This document shows positions 51,122 to 60,399 of a stretch of 64,000 nucleotides of DNA, in pieces (positions within the stretch are counted from its first letter, which is position 1; every line of letters starts with the position of its first letter). This DNA is from an uncultured bacterium (GTDB lineage: Bacteria > Bacillota > Clostridia > Lachnospirales > Lachnospiraceae), in assembly GCA_947177425.1 (NCBI GenBank), contig CAMWUN010000006.1, positions 1 through 64,000 on the forward strand. The letters are read 5' to 3'. The position numbers and the translations under genes are program-made. The notes beneath the pieces were generated by a model. It saw only the letters and a list, made by a program, of their open reading frames with translations. It was not told where the DNA came from and searched no databases.

Positions 51122-52639
51122 TTAATACCTTTCTGTCAGTTCATGGGGATGTTTTAGCCGCAGCCTGTTTGCACATTCCTCCCGTCCTGTTTCCTCCAGA
51201 CGCTTACAATAATCATACAGATACCCCCTGCAATGGAAAGGCCCTCCTTCTGCAATCACGCTCCACATAGGGTCTTCGTGGTAATTGTAAATGTTGCTCA
51301 GCATATTATCTGCCACCCAGCGTTCTAAATACCACGCTCCATGCCAGCAGACTTCAGGATATTCCTCTGCAAGATTATGGATTTCATGAGGGTCTTCTTT
51401 TATATTGAACAATTCTTCGGACTCTGTCAGATGATACCCGTCGTGATAGGTGCGGATATACATCCAGTCCCCAAATCTTACGCTTCGCTGGCATACATGG
51501 GCGCACTGGCTCACTACCAGATAATCACGGCCTCCGTCTGCCCCCGTGCGCACATTTTCCGCAAAGCTTTCCCCGTCATATACCACTGGATTGGGTTTCC
51601 CCACTACCCGGTTACATGTAAACGGCGGTATATCGCCAATCAAATCCATCAGCGTGGGAAGCAGATCCACATTGTAATGAAAACCTCCCGATACTGCCCC
51701 TTTCGCACAGCCCGGCCACTTGATAATAAGAGGGATGTGAGTGGTAATATAATCTGCCTCCCCATGTTCACAATAGCACCCAAGTTCTCCCAAGTCTTCT
51801 CCATGATCGGAACTGATAATGATTACCGTGTCTTCATATATCCCCTGCTCTTTCAGCTTATCAAACACCAGCGCCAACTGCTGGTCTGCATACCAGATTC
51901 CTGTATCATATTCGTCAATCATCGTCTTAAAGTCTTCTAAATCTTTAATCTCCGTAATCTGTCTGGGTGTCTCCGGATCCGGCGTATTATGGTATCCGGT
52001 TACTTCCACCGCACAGTGTGTTCCCGGCTTGTGCCTGCGGTGATCCTCCAGAATTTCCCGGGTCATCCAAAAGTCCGGCAATTTTTCGTCTGCAAAAGGT
52101 TTTCCATATGATTCCGGCGTACGGTACGGGATATGGGGATCCCAAACGTGCAGATGAAGGAACCAGTTTTCTGTATCCTTCTTCCGTTCCAGCCAGTCTA
52201 AAGCCAGCGGAATCACCTCATGGGCAGGCTCAAGCCCCCTCTTTCCAACATTATAAGTCTCGTCAAATCCGCCGTTAAACCACCAGGCCCCGTGCCTGTC
52301 AGGAAAACTGCTGATGGAAGCCGTTTTTAACCCGCCGCGCCGCAAAACAGCCGGCAGATTGTAACGCCCGTTAAAATCTGCCATTCCTCTTTCCCGGCCT
52401 TCCCAGCGCATTTCAGCATTTACGCCCCCATGACCCACACAGCCCGTATGAATGCCAAATCTTCCCGTCATCAATGCCGCCCTGCTGGGAAGACAGGGGG
52501 CATCAGAACAGTAAAAATCTGTAAACCGCACCCCTTCTGCGGCAATCGCGTCTATATTCGGGCTTGTATTGCGCGCATAGCCATAACACCCCAGATGATC
52601 CGGACGCAAAGTATCAATATCCACATATAATATCCGCAT
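51122..52639 (-). CDS. Cys-type sulfatase (family S1)
   Basis: A 505-residue sulfatase. The formylglycine motif is C49-L-P-S-R followed by AALMTGRFG. Metal-binding aspartates are in DIDTLRPDHLG and later SSDHGEDLGELG. No signal peptide, so intracellular. AAGGAGG lies before the ATG. It is a single-gene transcript with its own promoter, three tandem operator repeats and a terminator. It differs clearly from the other sulfatase of the locus, so the two probably remove sulfate from different positions. Confidence 0.9.
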   Translation of the reverse strand: MRILYVDIDTLRPDHLGCYGYARNTSPNIDAIAAEGVRFTDFYCSDAPCLPSRAALMTGRFGIHTGCVGHGGVNAEMRWEGRERGMADFNGRYNLPAVLRRGGLKTASISSFPDRHGAWWFNGGFDETYNVGKRGLEPAHEVIPLALDWLERKKDTENWFLHLHVWDPHIPYRTPESYGKPFADEKLPDFWMTREILEDHRRHKPGTHCAVEVTGYHNTPDPETPRQITEIKDLEDFKTMIDEYDTGIWYADQQLALVFDKLKEQGIYEDTVIIISSDHGEDLGELGCYCEHGEADYITTHIPLIIKWPGCAKGAVSGGFHYNVDLLPTLMDLIGDIPPFTCNRVVGKPNPVVYDGESFAENVRTGADGGRDYLVVSQCAHVCQRSVRFGDWMYIRTYHDGYHLTESEELFNIKEDPHEIHNLAEEYPEVCWHGAWYLERWVADNMLSNIYNYHEDPMWSVIAEGGPFHCRGYLYDYCKRLEETGREECANRLRLKHPHELTERY

Positions 52640-52654
52640 AGAAAACCTCCTTTT

Positions 52655-52720
52655 AATTTAATTAATAAATTTAATTAATAAATTTAATTAATTATAACAC
52701 TCCACTATATTCATTGTAAA
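52655..52720 (-). promoter_or_regulatory. Promoter and three 13-bp operator repeats of the second sulfatase
   Basis: Minus-strand TTTACA (52720-52715), 18 bp, TATAAT (52696-52691). Overlapping and downstream of it are three tandem 13-bp units, AATTTAATTAATA, at 52655, 52668 and 52681 (the last ends in T). They share the TTAATTAA core with the sites at 40096 and 47690. Confidence 0.7.
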
Positions 52721-52735
52721 CATTTTTTACACAAA

Positions 52736-52759
52736 AAAACCGGGAAATTTCCCGGTTTT
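52736..52759 (-). terminator. Terminator of the kinase / FliD-like operon
   Basis: A perfect self-complementary stem, AACCGGGAAATTTCCCGGTT, flanked by A and T runs; TTTTTTT follows on the minus strand. It lies 17 bp past the stop of the FliD-like gene. Confidence 0.8.
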
Positions 52760-52776
52760 CATGAAAATCCAAAAGT

Positions 52777-53517
52777 TTACCTTCTTATATTATACCTGCT
52801 CCCACTGGTCAGGATATCGAAAATATCGTTCCCGTCTTTATTGTAGCTGTAATTTCCTGCATATAGGCTCTTATTGATCACTGCCAGATTGGTTTCCGCG
52901 TTGGCAATAATGTTGTCGGCCCGTTTTCCTATATCATCCACAAAGGAATTAGAGGAACCAAGTATCTTCTTAATCTTCTGGGCGTCTGCATTTTTAAGCT
53001 TTTCCTGATCCACCGACAGGGTACCATCTTCCTTCTGGGTAATGCCAATGCTCTCAAGGTCTGACTTTGCATTTTTAAAGTAGCCCTTAAGCTGCTTCAG
53101 ATAAATTTCATTGACCTGGCTGCTTTCTGCAGACATGCTCTTTATCATGGCATTATAATCAGTGACCAGATTAGTCACTTCTTTCACAACATCTTCCTTA
53201 TACTCGGCAATCTCCTCTTCCGTCATGGCATCCCAATCCTTCTCCGGCCAGAGCAGAAGATTCTTGGTGTGCGTCTTCAGACTCTCCGCCGCTTCCTTCA
53301 TAGTCGTATAATTCTTCTTGGAAGCAGCATCTGCATCGCTTAATCCTGTTTTGCCGGAAGCAGCGTCCTTCTTGATGGCGTCGAGCAGGCTGCCCTTGCT
53401 GTTGGCAGCGCTGTTCAATATTTTGCCTATCTGTGTGCTCTGGCTCCTTGCCCGGGACCTTGCCTGGCTTAACAGCCTGTTCTGTGTGATAAGTGAATTG
53501 ATTTTGCTGGTGCTCAT
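52777..53517 (-). CDS. FliD-like (flagellar hook-associated protein 2-like) protein
   Basis: A 246-residue, mostly helical, soluble protein without a signal peptide. The C-terminal half (LESIGITQKEDGTLSVDQEK, then ILGSSNSFVDDIGKRADNI) resembles the C-terminal domain of flagellar cap protein FliD, but the protein is far shorter than FliD and no flagellar genes are near. The central part is helical and charged (WDAMTEEEIAEYKEDVVKEV). Its ATG overlaps the stop of the sensor kinase gene (ATGA) and AAGGAG precedes it, so it is translationally coupled to a signalling operon. Function unknown; it could be a secreted filament-like component. Confidence 0.6.
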   Translation of the reverse strand: MSTSKINSLITQNRLLSQARSRARSQSTQIGKILNSAANSKGSLLDAIKKDAASGKTGLSDADAASKKNYTTMKEAAESLKTHTKNLLLWPEKDWDAMTEEEIAEYKEDVVKEVTNLVTDYNAMIKSMSAESSQVNEIYLKQLKGYFKNAKSDLESIGITQKEDGTLSVDQEKLKNADAQKIKKILGSSNSFVDDIGKRADNIIANAETNLAVINKSLYAGNYSYNKDGNDIFDILTSGSRYNIRR

Positions 53518-55001
53518 TGTTCATTCTCCTTCCCCTGAAGCATTACCGCAAGCAGGAACTCCCCATCCCTGCTCTCACACCTGAGTGTTCCGTAATACTT
53601 TTCAGCACAACTTCTCATATTTTTTATTCCTAATCCATGAATGGATGTGTCACTTTTGCTGGTTTGAAAAACATTACCTCCATCCTTCGTCTTAAGGATT
53701 CCGGTAAATGTGTTTCTGATTTCTATAAAAAACATGTTCCCCTTACTATAGGATGACAGATGGATAAACGGCTGTTTTTCCTTTTCCGAAGCCTCCAGTG
53801 CATTGTCCAGGCCGTTGTTAAGCAGAATACTGATATCAAAGGCACTGATTCCCAGCTTCTCCGGGAAAAGGAAATCGCATACAAAGGAAATATCTTTTTC
53901 CTCCATCTTCCGCATTTTCCTGCTGATTACCACATCAGTAACGGGGTTGCCTGTACTGCATTTCATATCCAGTTCATCCATAGCCACGCACAGCCCGTCT
54001 AAATAACTGCGTATCTCATCACCGTAATCTCCGGCGGATTCCCTCTCTTTGCGCATCAGAATCTCCAAATCCGCAATGCAGTTCTTCATGTCATGGCGCA
54101 TCCCCCGGATACCGTCATAAAGCCGCTCTATGTCCTTCATATGTTCTTCCATGTCGCCAATCCGGTTCCGGTATATTTCAACCATTGCTTCCTTCTCACT
54201 ACTCTCCACCAGCTTTCTCAAAATCACAGCGCTCAGCATAATAGAAAGCAGGCACAGGCCGGAAATCATAGGTATAAGGAACCGGGTTTCCGGGTATTCA
54301 TCCATCAGAAAACCAATACGGTTTTCATTGTAAGTGTACAGGATGCTGCGCAAAAGAATGCTAAAGCACAGCCCGGTAATGCTGGGTACAAAAAGGAACA
54401 GCGTCTGCACATGGTCAAATTCCCTGTTTACGGCAGAAAAATTTCTTTTTAAACTTCTGATTACTTTATATAATAATATAAGGAACACCCCGTGGAAAGA
54501 CAAATTCCACAAAAGCTGGATTACACTGAATATATGATAAAAGTTTTCCAGTATAAATATATTTTCTTCAATGACCAGATACGTCATGAAGGCGGAAATT
54601 CCGCCTATAATTGCAACAAACAGGGAATGAAGGGTAAACATGACCAGTTCGTTCAAAGTACAGGCCGTAAACAGCAGATAACAGATACTGCTCTTTTTCC
54701 CTGCGTAAAAATATAAACCGTACCCTATCACAAGCAGCAGGCTTATGAACACCGGAAAAATACTGGACCGGCTCTGCACCATCCCCTCTTCGTTTCCATA
54801 AAAAAGCATCTTCATAAAAGGCACGTAATTTATTGCTATATAAAATGCCATCAGCAAAAAGATAAGTCCGGCCTCCACCCATCTCTCATGCTTCCTGTAT
54901 CTGTCTTTTACTTCTATAAGCCCGTGGATAAAGTAAACCATCAGGACTCTTTTCAGGCAGTGGCTTGTCAAATCCAATATTACATAAAAAACATCAATCA
55001 A
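53514..55001 (-). CDS. AgrC-like GHKL sensor histidine kinase
   Basis: A 495-residue kinase. The first 260 residues contain about seven membrane segments. The phosphoacceptor is in RGMRHDMKNCIADLEIL; the GHKL ATP-binding part shows LLNNGLDNALEASEK and HGLGIKNM. These are features of peptide-pheromone-type kinases (HPK10), usually paired with LytTR regulators, as here. A TTG start at 55001 is suggested by the lack of a better codon; the ribosome-binding site is weak. No AgrB or AgrD gene is present, so the signal is unknown. Confidence 0.85.
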   Translation of the reverse strand: MIDVFYVILDLTSHCLKRVLMVYFIHGLIEVKDRYRKHERWVEAGLIFLLMAFYIAINYVPFMKMLFYGNEEGMVQSRSSIFPVFISLLLVIGYGLYFYAGKKSSICYLLFTACTLNELVMFTLHSLFVAIIGGISAFMTYLVIEENIFILENFYHIFSVIQLLWNLSFHGVFLILLYKVIRSLKRNFSAVNREFDHVQTLFLFVPSITGLCFSILLRSILYTYNENRIGFLMDEYPETRFLIPMISGLCLLSIMLSAVILRKLVESSEKEAMVEIYRNRIGDMEEHMKDIERLYDGIRGMRHDMKNCIADLEILMRKERESAGDYGDEIRSYLDGLCVAMDELDMKCSTGNPVTDVVISRKMRKMEEKDISFVCDFLFPEKLGISAFDISILLNNGLDNALEASEKEKQPFIHLSSYSKGNMFFIEIRNTFTGILKTKDGGNVFQTSKSDTSIHGLGIKNMRSCAEKYYGTLRCESRDGEFLLAVMLQGKENEQ

Positions 55002-55111
55002 TGCTGTCCCATTTTCTTTCTAACCTTTATGATTTCCTTTTGCGGAACCTCAAACCCATGAAATATTTATTAACTCTTAGGCGGCGTTCTTTGCTGCCTT
55101 AGAGATTCTTA

Positions 55112-55813
55112 TTATTTTTTCCTACGGAGAAAATCCATATAAGCGGATACGAAAGCACTGTATTTCTGTTTTGCCATAAGAATTGTTTCCCCGTTTTTAA
55201 GCTGTATGCTTCCTGTATCATACCCTTTCACTTCATTTAAATTCACCAGATATCCCCTGTGGCACCGGAAAAACTGGCCGCCCAGAATCCCTTCCAGCTC
55301 TGCCATCTTCGCATAATAGGAAATCAGCTCATCTTTCAGATGCAGCACTACCTTTCTGGCTTCATTTTCCACATAAAGAATATTTTCCTTGGGGATATTC
55401 TGGTAGATACCCTTCACCCGGATAACCAGCGGTTCGGGCTTTTCCCGGGGCCGGCACTCTTCCAGCGCCCCCTCGAGCACCTGATAAAATTTTTCTTCAT
55501 CTATGGGTTTTAACAGATATTGGAATGCCTGTACATCAAAAGCATCGAAAACATATTCCTTCAGGGCTGTTACAAACACAATCACCGCCCCGGACTCCTG
55601 CCTTAATCTTCTGGCCGTATCAATACCGCTCATGTCTTTCAAATGAATATCCAGGAAAAAAATATCGAAATCTTTCCCGTTCTTCAACAGCTCCGCTCCC
55701 GATGAAAATACTTCAATTCTGTATTCCTTATCATCAGCCAGCCGGGTTTTAATCAACTGTTTCAGATACTCGCCCATGCTCTTTTCATCATCGCAAATCG
55801 CTATCTGAAGCAT
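55112..55813 (-). CDS. LytTR-type response regulator
   Basis: A 233-residue regulator. The receiver domain (1-120) has acidic residues D8-D9 and phosphoacceptor D55 (FFLDIHLKD); the C-terminal LytTR DNA-binding domain (about 135-230) has NILYVENEARKVVLHL and FFRCHRGYLVNLNEV. GGAGG lies 8 nt before the ATG. It is the first gene of the operon with the AgrC-like kinase; an imperfect hairpin (about 55075-55106) lies between the two. Confidence 0.92.
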   Translation of the reverse strand: MLQIAICDDEKSMGEYLKQLIKTRLADDKEYRIEVFSSGAELLKNGKDFDIFFLDIHLKDMSGIDTARRLRQESGAVIVFVTALKEYVFDAFDVQAFQYLLKPIDEEKFYQVLEGALEECRPREKPEPLVIRVKGIYQNIPKENILYVENEARKVVLHLKDELISYYAKMAELEGILGGQFFRCHRGYLVNLNEVKGYDTGSIQLKNGETILMAKQKYSAFVSAYMDFLRRKK

Positions 55814-55935
55814 CCAGGTATCCTCCCTCCAGATACATAAGTAAAGGTTCCAAAAAACCTTACATATTTATATCGGTCTGTTTTCCAAAAGGTGTATTAA
55901 ACTTGTAATGAAAAGATATTTTTTTGTCATTAAAG

Positions 55936-56751
55936 TCATTGTCCGTCTTTAATTAATTCATCCACAAATTCCGCGCTTTTCGCTGTCATTTCCACCCAGG
56001 CAGGTCTGAATCCCGCTTTGACTGCATTACGCACAGATCCGATATTCGACCACGCAGCGCAGTAAAAAGGCAGTTTTTCCCTTTCCAGAATTGCTTTGGC
56101 AAGACTGTTTGTAAGCGCCGCCGCAATCCCCTGCTTCCGGTGTTCCTCCAGCACATCCACACCGATCTGCCACATGCTGTCACAGTCCGCCGAGCACCCT
56201 GCCAGCCCTATCAGCTTTCCGCCCTCATAAGCCCCGATGCCCAGGACATCCAATTCCTTTCTCTTTTCACAAAGGGCATTGCTCCATTTACTGGTGTAAA
56301 GTCCTGCAAAATCTTCCCCGGACAAAAGGCGCAGTTCATACCCTTTCTGCTCCACCTTCCCAATGAGTTCCTGCATCTTCCCACTGTATAGTTCATTCAT
56401 ATCCGGCAGAAAATATTCCGCCATAAAACATATTTTCATCCCAAAAGGCGCAAACGCCTCACTCAGCACATGGAGATTGGGCGTCTCAAAACAATGGGCT
56501 GTTGTGTACCGGGTAATGTAATCCCTGACCACCTGCTCTATCCGCGGGTCAACAGAGGCCACTATATTTCCCCCGTAAGACACCAGATTACAGAAAAACG
56601 GAAGTTCCAGATACTTTCTGGCTCCATCGGCCTTCCCTGAATACACAATCACACTTTCCTTCTTCCCAAAGTCCTCCGCCCTGCAGCCCAAATCCACCGC
56701 CGACTGCTCCATCGCAGCCGCAAGCACCTGGCCATTGTCCATAAAGTTCAT
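55936..56751 (-). CDS. GNAT-family N-acetyltransferase
   Basis: A 271-residue protein. The C-terminal half is a GNAT domain: IGAYEGGKLIGLAGCS, then the acetyl-CoA loop VDVLEEHRKQGIAAALTNSL and AAWSNIGSVRNAVKAGF. The N-terminal half has no clear family. The ATG at 56751 has GAGG 6 nt upstream and is preferred to earlier in-frame ATGs (56787, 56838). It stands alone on the minus strand; substrate unknown. Confidence 0.82.
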   Translation of the reverse strand: MNFMDNGQVLAAAMEQSAVDLGCRAEDFGKKESVIVYSGKADGARKYLELPFFCNLVSYGGNIVASVDPRIEQVVRDYITRYTTAHCFETPNLHVLSEAFAPFGMKICFMAEYFLPDMNELYSGKMQELIGKVEQKGYELRLLSGEDFAGLYTSKWSNALCEKRKELDVLGIGAYEGGKLIGLAGCSADCDSMWQIGVDVLEEHRKQGIAAALTNSLAKAILEREKLPFYCAAWSNIGSVRNAVKAGFRPAWVEMTAKSAEFVDELIKDGQ

Positions 56752-56978
56752 AATCCACCTCACCATATCAAACGCTGTCATATCCATTCTGCCAGCAGGC
56801 AGCGGACAGGATGTCCGGTGCAGGCACAACTTGGCCATGGAGGGCCGACTGTGCCGGCTGCGTCCCCATTTGTCAGCCTTGCGGCGGGGGATACTTAGTC
56901 CTCCTTACCGCTGGACATAGGTTCGTGCGGATTTTATGTCCGGCCTGCTATCTGCGCCGCCCTCTCCCTGAACTTATT

Positions 56979-57671
56979 TTAATCTTCTATCTTTCCAAGT
57001 AACAGCAAAAGGCTGGAAAAATTGATTGACTGTGCCAGTCCCTTTGCGTCAAGCAGTCCGTCAATATCACCCTGCCTTATGGCGGCCTCCTCGAAAACCC
57101 TCTGCATAATTTTCCGCTTTTCATCCGCCTTCTGCTGCATTTTCATGTATTTTTTAAATCTTTTTGTTCTTTTATCCCAAAAACTTTCTTCGGCCTCATC
57201 CTCATATATGGCCTTCCCTTTTCCGCCCTTAAATCCGGTATACCATCCATACCCCCGGTACTCTTCCTTTGTCGCCCCGAACCTGTGGACTGCGAAGCTT
57301 CCTCCGCACACACTGGCCCAGGGGTCATTGAAAGCAAAGTCACGGCGCAGGGTATCCAGCACCCACTTTTCGTACTCCGGGTCCGCCTGCATAGCCTTAA
57401 ATCCCTCGTCGGAAATATGCACACAGACCGAACGCATGACCTGGGACGGATGCATGGGAATCATGGATATTTTCTGGAAAATATACTGTTTGTATTCATC
57501 CAGCGTCATACCCTTGACGGACAAAGCGCTGACACCGCTTTTGTCATCCGCTGCCTGGACATAATCCTTAAATCCCAATACCCCCTTGGCGCTGCTTCCC
57601 GCCAACTGGCTCTGAACCATTCCAGCGTAAGCCTTTGTCATATTATTCACTAAAATCTCATTCCCCGGCAT
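56979..57671 (-). CDS. Hypothetical protein (DUF6033-like)
   Basis: A 230-residue soluble protein. MPGNEILVNNMTKAYAGMVQ at the start and YGWYTGFKGGKGKAIYEDEA followed by SFWDKRTKRFKKYMKMQQK resemble a family common in Lachnospiraceae that I recall as DUF6033; the match is from memory. It has no signal peptide or catalytic motif. GGAGGAG lies before the ATG at 57671; an open extension upstream lacks a site. Neighbouring genes give no clue. Confidence 0.7.
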   Translation of the reverse strand: MPGNEILVNNMTKAYAGMVQSQLAGSSAKGVLGFKDYVQAADDKSGVSALSVKGMTLDEYKQYIFQKISMIPMHPSQVMRSVCVHISDEGFKAMQADPEYEKWVLDTLRRDFAFNDPWASVCGGSFAVHRFGATKEEYRGYGWYTGFKGGKGKAIYEDEAEESFWDKRTKRFKKYMKMQQKADEKRKIMQRVFEEAAIRQGDIDGLLDAKGLAQSINFSSLLLLLGKIED

Positions 57672-57873
57672 ATAAACTCCTCCCTCAATCTCCTGTTTCA
57701 GGTTCCGCATCCCCCGGAGGGTTATAGTAAACGGCAGATTTAGTTGACGTATACTATAGATGCCCCAAAAAGCACAGCGCACTTTCAAAAGTTTCAATCC
57801 TTTGAAAATGCGCCATCCGTAGCTCCCTTTGTGCTATATATATCGTTTTGCCCCACTTGATTCTTTAGTTTAT

Positions 57874-59226
57874 TTATATGGAATCAACTGTTTTTGTAAT
57901 AAAATTATTTTTGACACTGCATTTATAAAATATCAGAGAGACTACCGTTCCTATGCCCCATCCTACCGGCCATGCGCACCAGATACCTACAACTCCCATC
58001 ATCCCGGAAAAAACCATTGCCAGTATTACACGCAGAATCAAATCCGTAAAAGTGGCAGTCATGAACTGAATCATCAGACTTGCCCCCCGGAGTACGCCGT
58101 CTGCCACCAGCTTTACCGACACTACCAGATAAAAAGGAGCCAGTATGCGCAGAATCTGTACGCCCGTATCAATCGCCACGCCTTCCGCACTGTCCATGAA
58201 CAGAAAAACCAGCCATCTTCCCACTGTAAAATAAACCGCTATAATGGGCACACACAAAATCCACACCATTTTGATTCCCGCCTTAAAGCCGCTGTGCAGT
58301 CTGTCATATTTCCCGGCGCCCAGATTCTGGGATGTATAATTTGAAATGCCGTTTCCCAGCGTGGTAAAGGAAGTTATGACCAGATTATTCAGCTTGATTG
58401 CCGCCGCATACCCTGCAATCACCGCAGGGCCAAATCCGTTAATCAGGCTCTGGATAATGATATTTCCCACCGAAACAAAACTCTGCTGCAAAATACTCGG
58501 CACCGCAACAACGCATATCTGTCCAAAAATCTGCCATGAGAAAAGTTCCGCCTTCTCATTGCTTTTCAGCTCCGCCAAATGCCTGAATACCACTGCCACC
58601 GCCAGCAGACAGCTTATCCCCTGGCAGATAAAAGTGGCCCAGGCCACCCCTGCCACTCCCATACGCAGAAACCGGACAAAAAGATAATCCATCACGATAT
58701 TGGCTGTGGATGAACAGGCAAGAAATACAAAAGGCGTTCTGGAATCTCCCATGGCTGAAAAAATACCTGTAGCAATATTGTAAAAAAACAGAAAAGGCAG
58801 GCCCATTATGTAAATCATCAGATACAGTCTGGAATCCGCCATAATTTCTGAAGGCGTATGAATCAGTTCCAACAGCCAGCCACACCCACAGGCCCCCACT
58901 GCCATCAGCAGCAGACAGAGAATCCCCCCGCTGATTAACGTTGTACTTACGGCTGTCTTCACATGCTGATATTTTTTGGCTCCGAAATATCTGCTTACAA
59001 TCACGGAACATCCAATATTGCTCCCGAAGGCAAAAGCAATAAAAATCAATGTAATCTCATAGCTGTTTCCCACTGCTGCCAGCGCATTTTCACCTACAAA
59101 TTTGCCCGCAATCAGACTGTCCGCAATGTTGTAAAGCTGCTGGAATATAATGCTGCCAAACAAAGGCAGACAAAAATCCCACAGAACCTTGTCCGGTCTG
59201 CCGCATGTTAAATCTCTGTTTTTCAT
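57874..59226 (-). CDS. MATE-family efflux transporter
   Basis: A 450-residue membrane protein with twelve expected helices. KVLWDFCLPLFGSIIFQQLYNIADSLI at the N-terminus and GVAGVAWATFICQGIS in the middle are typical of the DinF/NorM-type MATE family, which exports drugs or metabolites using ion gradients. GGAGAGGAG lies before the ATG. It is divergent from the lipoprotein gene. Confidence 0.92.
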   Translation of the reverse strand: MKNRDLTCGRPDKVLWDFCLPLFGSIIFQQLYNIADSLIAGKFVGENALAAVGNSYEITLIFIAFAFGSNIGCSVIVSRYFGAKKYQHVKTAVSTTLISGGILCLLLMAVGACGCGWLLELIHTPSEIMADSRLYLMIYIMGLPFLFFYNIATGIFSAMGDSRTPFVFLACSSTANIVMDYLFVRFLRMGVAGVAWATFICQGISCLLAVAVVFRHLAELKSNEKAELFSWQIFGQICVVAVPSILQQSFVSVGNIIIQSLINGFGPAVIAGYAAAIKLNNLVITSFTTLGNGISNYTSQNLGAGKYDRLHSGFKAGIKMVWILCVPIIAVYFTVGRWLVFLFMDSAEGVAIDTGVQILRILAPFYLVVSVKLVADGVLRGASLMIQFMTATFTDLILRVILAMVFSGMMGVVGIWCAWPVGWGIGTVVSLIFYKCSVKNNFITKTVDSI

Positions 59227-59351
59227 AATTTTTCCACTCCTCTCCCAAAAGTCATATCCCTACGCTGTTACTTGTGCAAAAAATAACCATCACAATTATA
59301 GCACCTGCCAGCAATAATGGTATAGTTTTTTTAACAGTGGACAGCTTATGA

Positions 59352-59380
59352 TTGATTTTTACATTGGAAAGTGCTATATT
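59352..59380 (+). promoter_or_regulatory. Promoter of the lipoprotein gene
   Basis: TTGATT (59352-59357) and TATATT (59375-59380) are 17 bp apart, about 50 bp before the start codon. Confidence 0.55.
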
Positions 59381-59434
59381 GTACGGAGGTTTTCAGCATC
59401 ATTGAATAGTTCAGCAGAAAGGAGAAAGTGTAAA

Positions 59435-60280
59435 ATGAAAAGGATATTGGAATGGGCGGCATTATTGACCGCACTGCTGGCACTTACAGGCTGCGCTGGA
59501 AAGGAACCGGCGGAACCCAAGTGGGAGGAACCCCTTTACCGCACGGTGGTCTACAACAGCGGAGAAGATGAAAGCGACGCAAAATATTTGGAGATTGCCC
59601 TACGCAGCCAGAAGCTGCTGGCTTTGCTGGAGGAGAAAGCAGGGGCATTTGTTATGGACGCATATAATTATCAAACCGTTGACGATGAGGGCACTCCCCT
59701 ATATACCATGAACAGCCCGGAAGTTCCAATTGAGATTGCTCCCGCCGGGATGTCTGTGCAGGTCAGCCGGGAATATTTCAAATGGAATCCCATTGAAACA
59801 GTGGATGGTTCAAAACTGACAGAACAAATCGTGCTGGATGATTTGACACTGAATCTGCTTGTGCCGGAACAGTACCGGGATATGGAGCAGGAAATACTGG
59901 AGGCCTGGAGGGATTACTTCTATTTTGAAAAGGTGGAGGCCGGAAACTTTTACAATGAAATAGCCGGAAGGGAAGAACGGCTGGGCATCACAGAAGATCA
60001 ACTGACAGTGAACATCATTTATGTGAAGGATGGACAGCGGTACTTTACCTATCGGAGTGACTGTGCATCTTCTGACGGAAGCTGGATCACCGATCCTCTG
60101 GTGCAGATTTATACTGGGAATACCCATTGCAACTATGCTCATAGCTTTCTGACACAGTGGACATATATCCCGTCAGAAGCAGGTTCGCCAGAAAAGGCTT
60201 ATGAAGAAATCGCTCCCTATGTTTTGGAATGCGGCGCGCAGGAGAGTTTGAAGGAGCTGCGCCCTCTGCGGAATAAATAA
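59435..60280 (+). CDS. Lipoprotein of unknown function
   Basis: A 281-residue secreted lipoprotein. MKRILEWAALLTALLALTGC is a complete lipoprotein signal with the lipid Cys at residue 20. The mature part has YNSGEDESDAKYLEIALRSQ and RDMEQEILEAWRDYFYFEKV, reminiscent of extracellular domains that accompany Firmicute exporters, but I cannot name a family. AAAGGAG lies 10 nt before the ATG at 59435. It has its own promoter and is divergent from a MATE transporter gene. Confidence 0.75.
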   Translation: MKRILEWAALLTALLALTGCAGKEPAEPKWEEPLYRTVVYNSGEDESDAKYLEIALRSQKLLALLEEKAGAFVMDAYNYQTVDDEGTPLYTMNSPEVPIEIAPAGMSVQVSREYFKWNPIETVDGSKLTEQIVLDDLTLNLLVPEQYRDMEQEILEAWRDYFYFEKVEAGNFYNEIAGREERLGITEDQLTVNIIYVKDGQRYFTYRSDCASSDGSWITDPLVQIYTGNTHCNYAHSFLTQWTYIPSEAGSPEKAYEEIAPYVLECGAQESLKELRPLRNK

Positions 60281-60399
60281 ATATAAATATTTATTTATGC
60301 ATGAGTACATAAAATAATTTTATGATGAATGGAATGAACAATAAGAAAGGATACCAGAAAGGGGAATGCTTTTTCTTATGCTGCTGCCCGTGCGTTCTC

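Noticed and set aside
36791-52639. Sulfatase-maturing enzyme (anSME) within the sulfatase locus
   Set aside because: No CxxxCxxC radical SAM protein is encoded in this part of the window.
52777-55813. Complete agr quorum-sensing locus
   Set aside because: No AgrB-like protease or AgrD-like peptide frame was found beside the kinase and response regulator.
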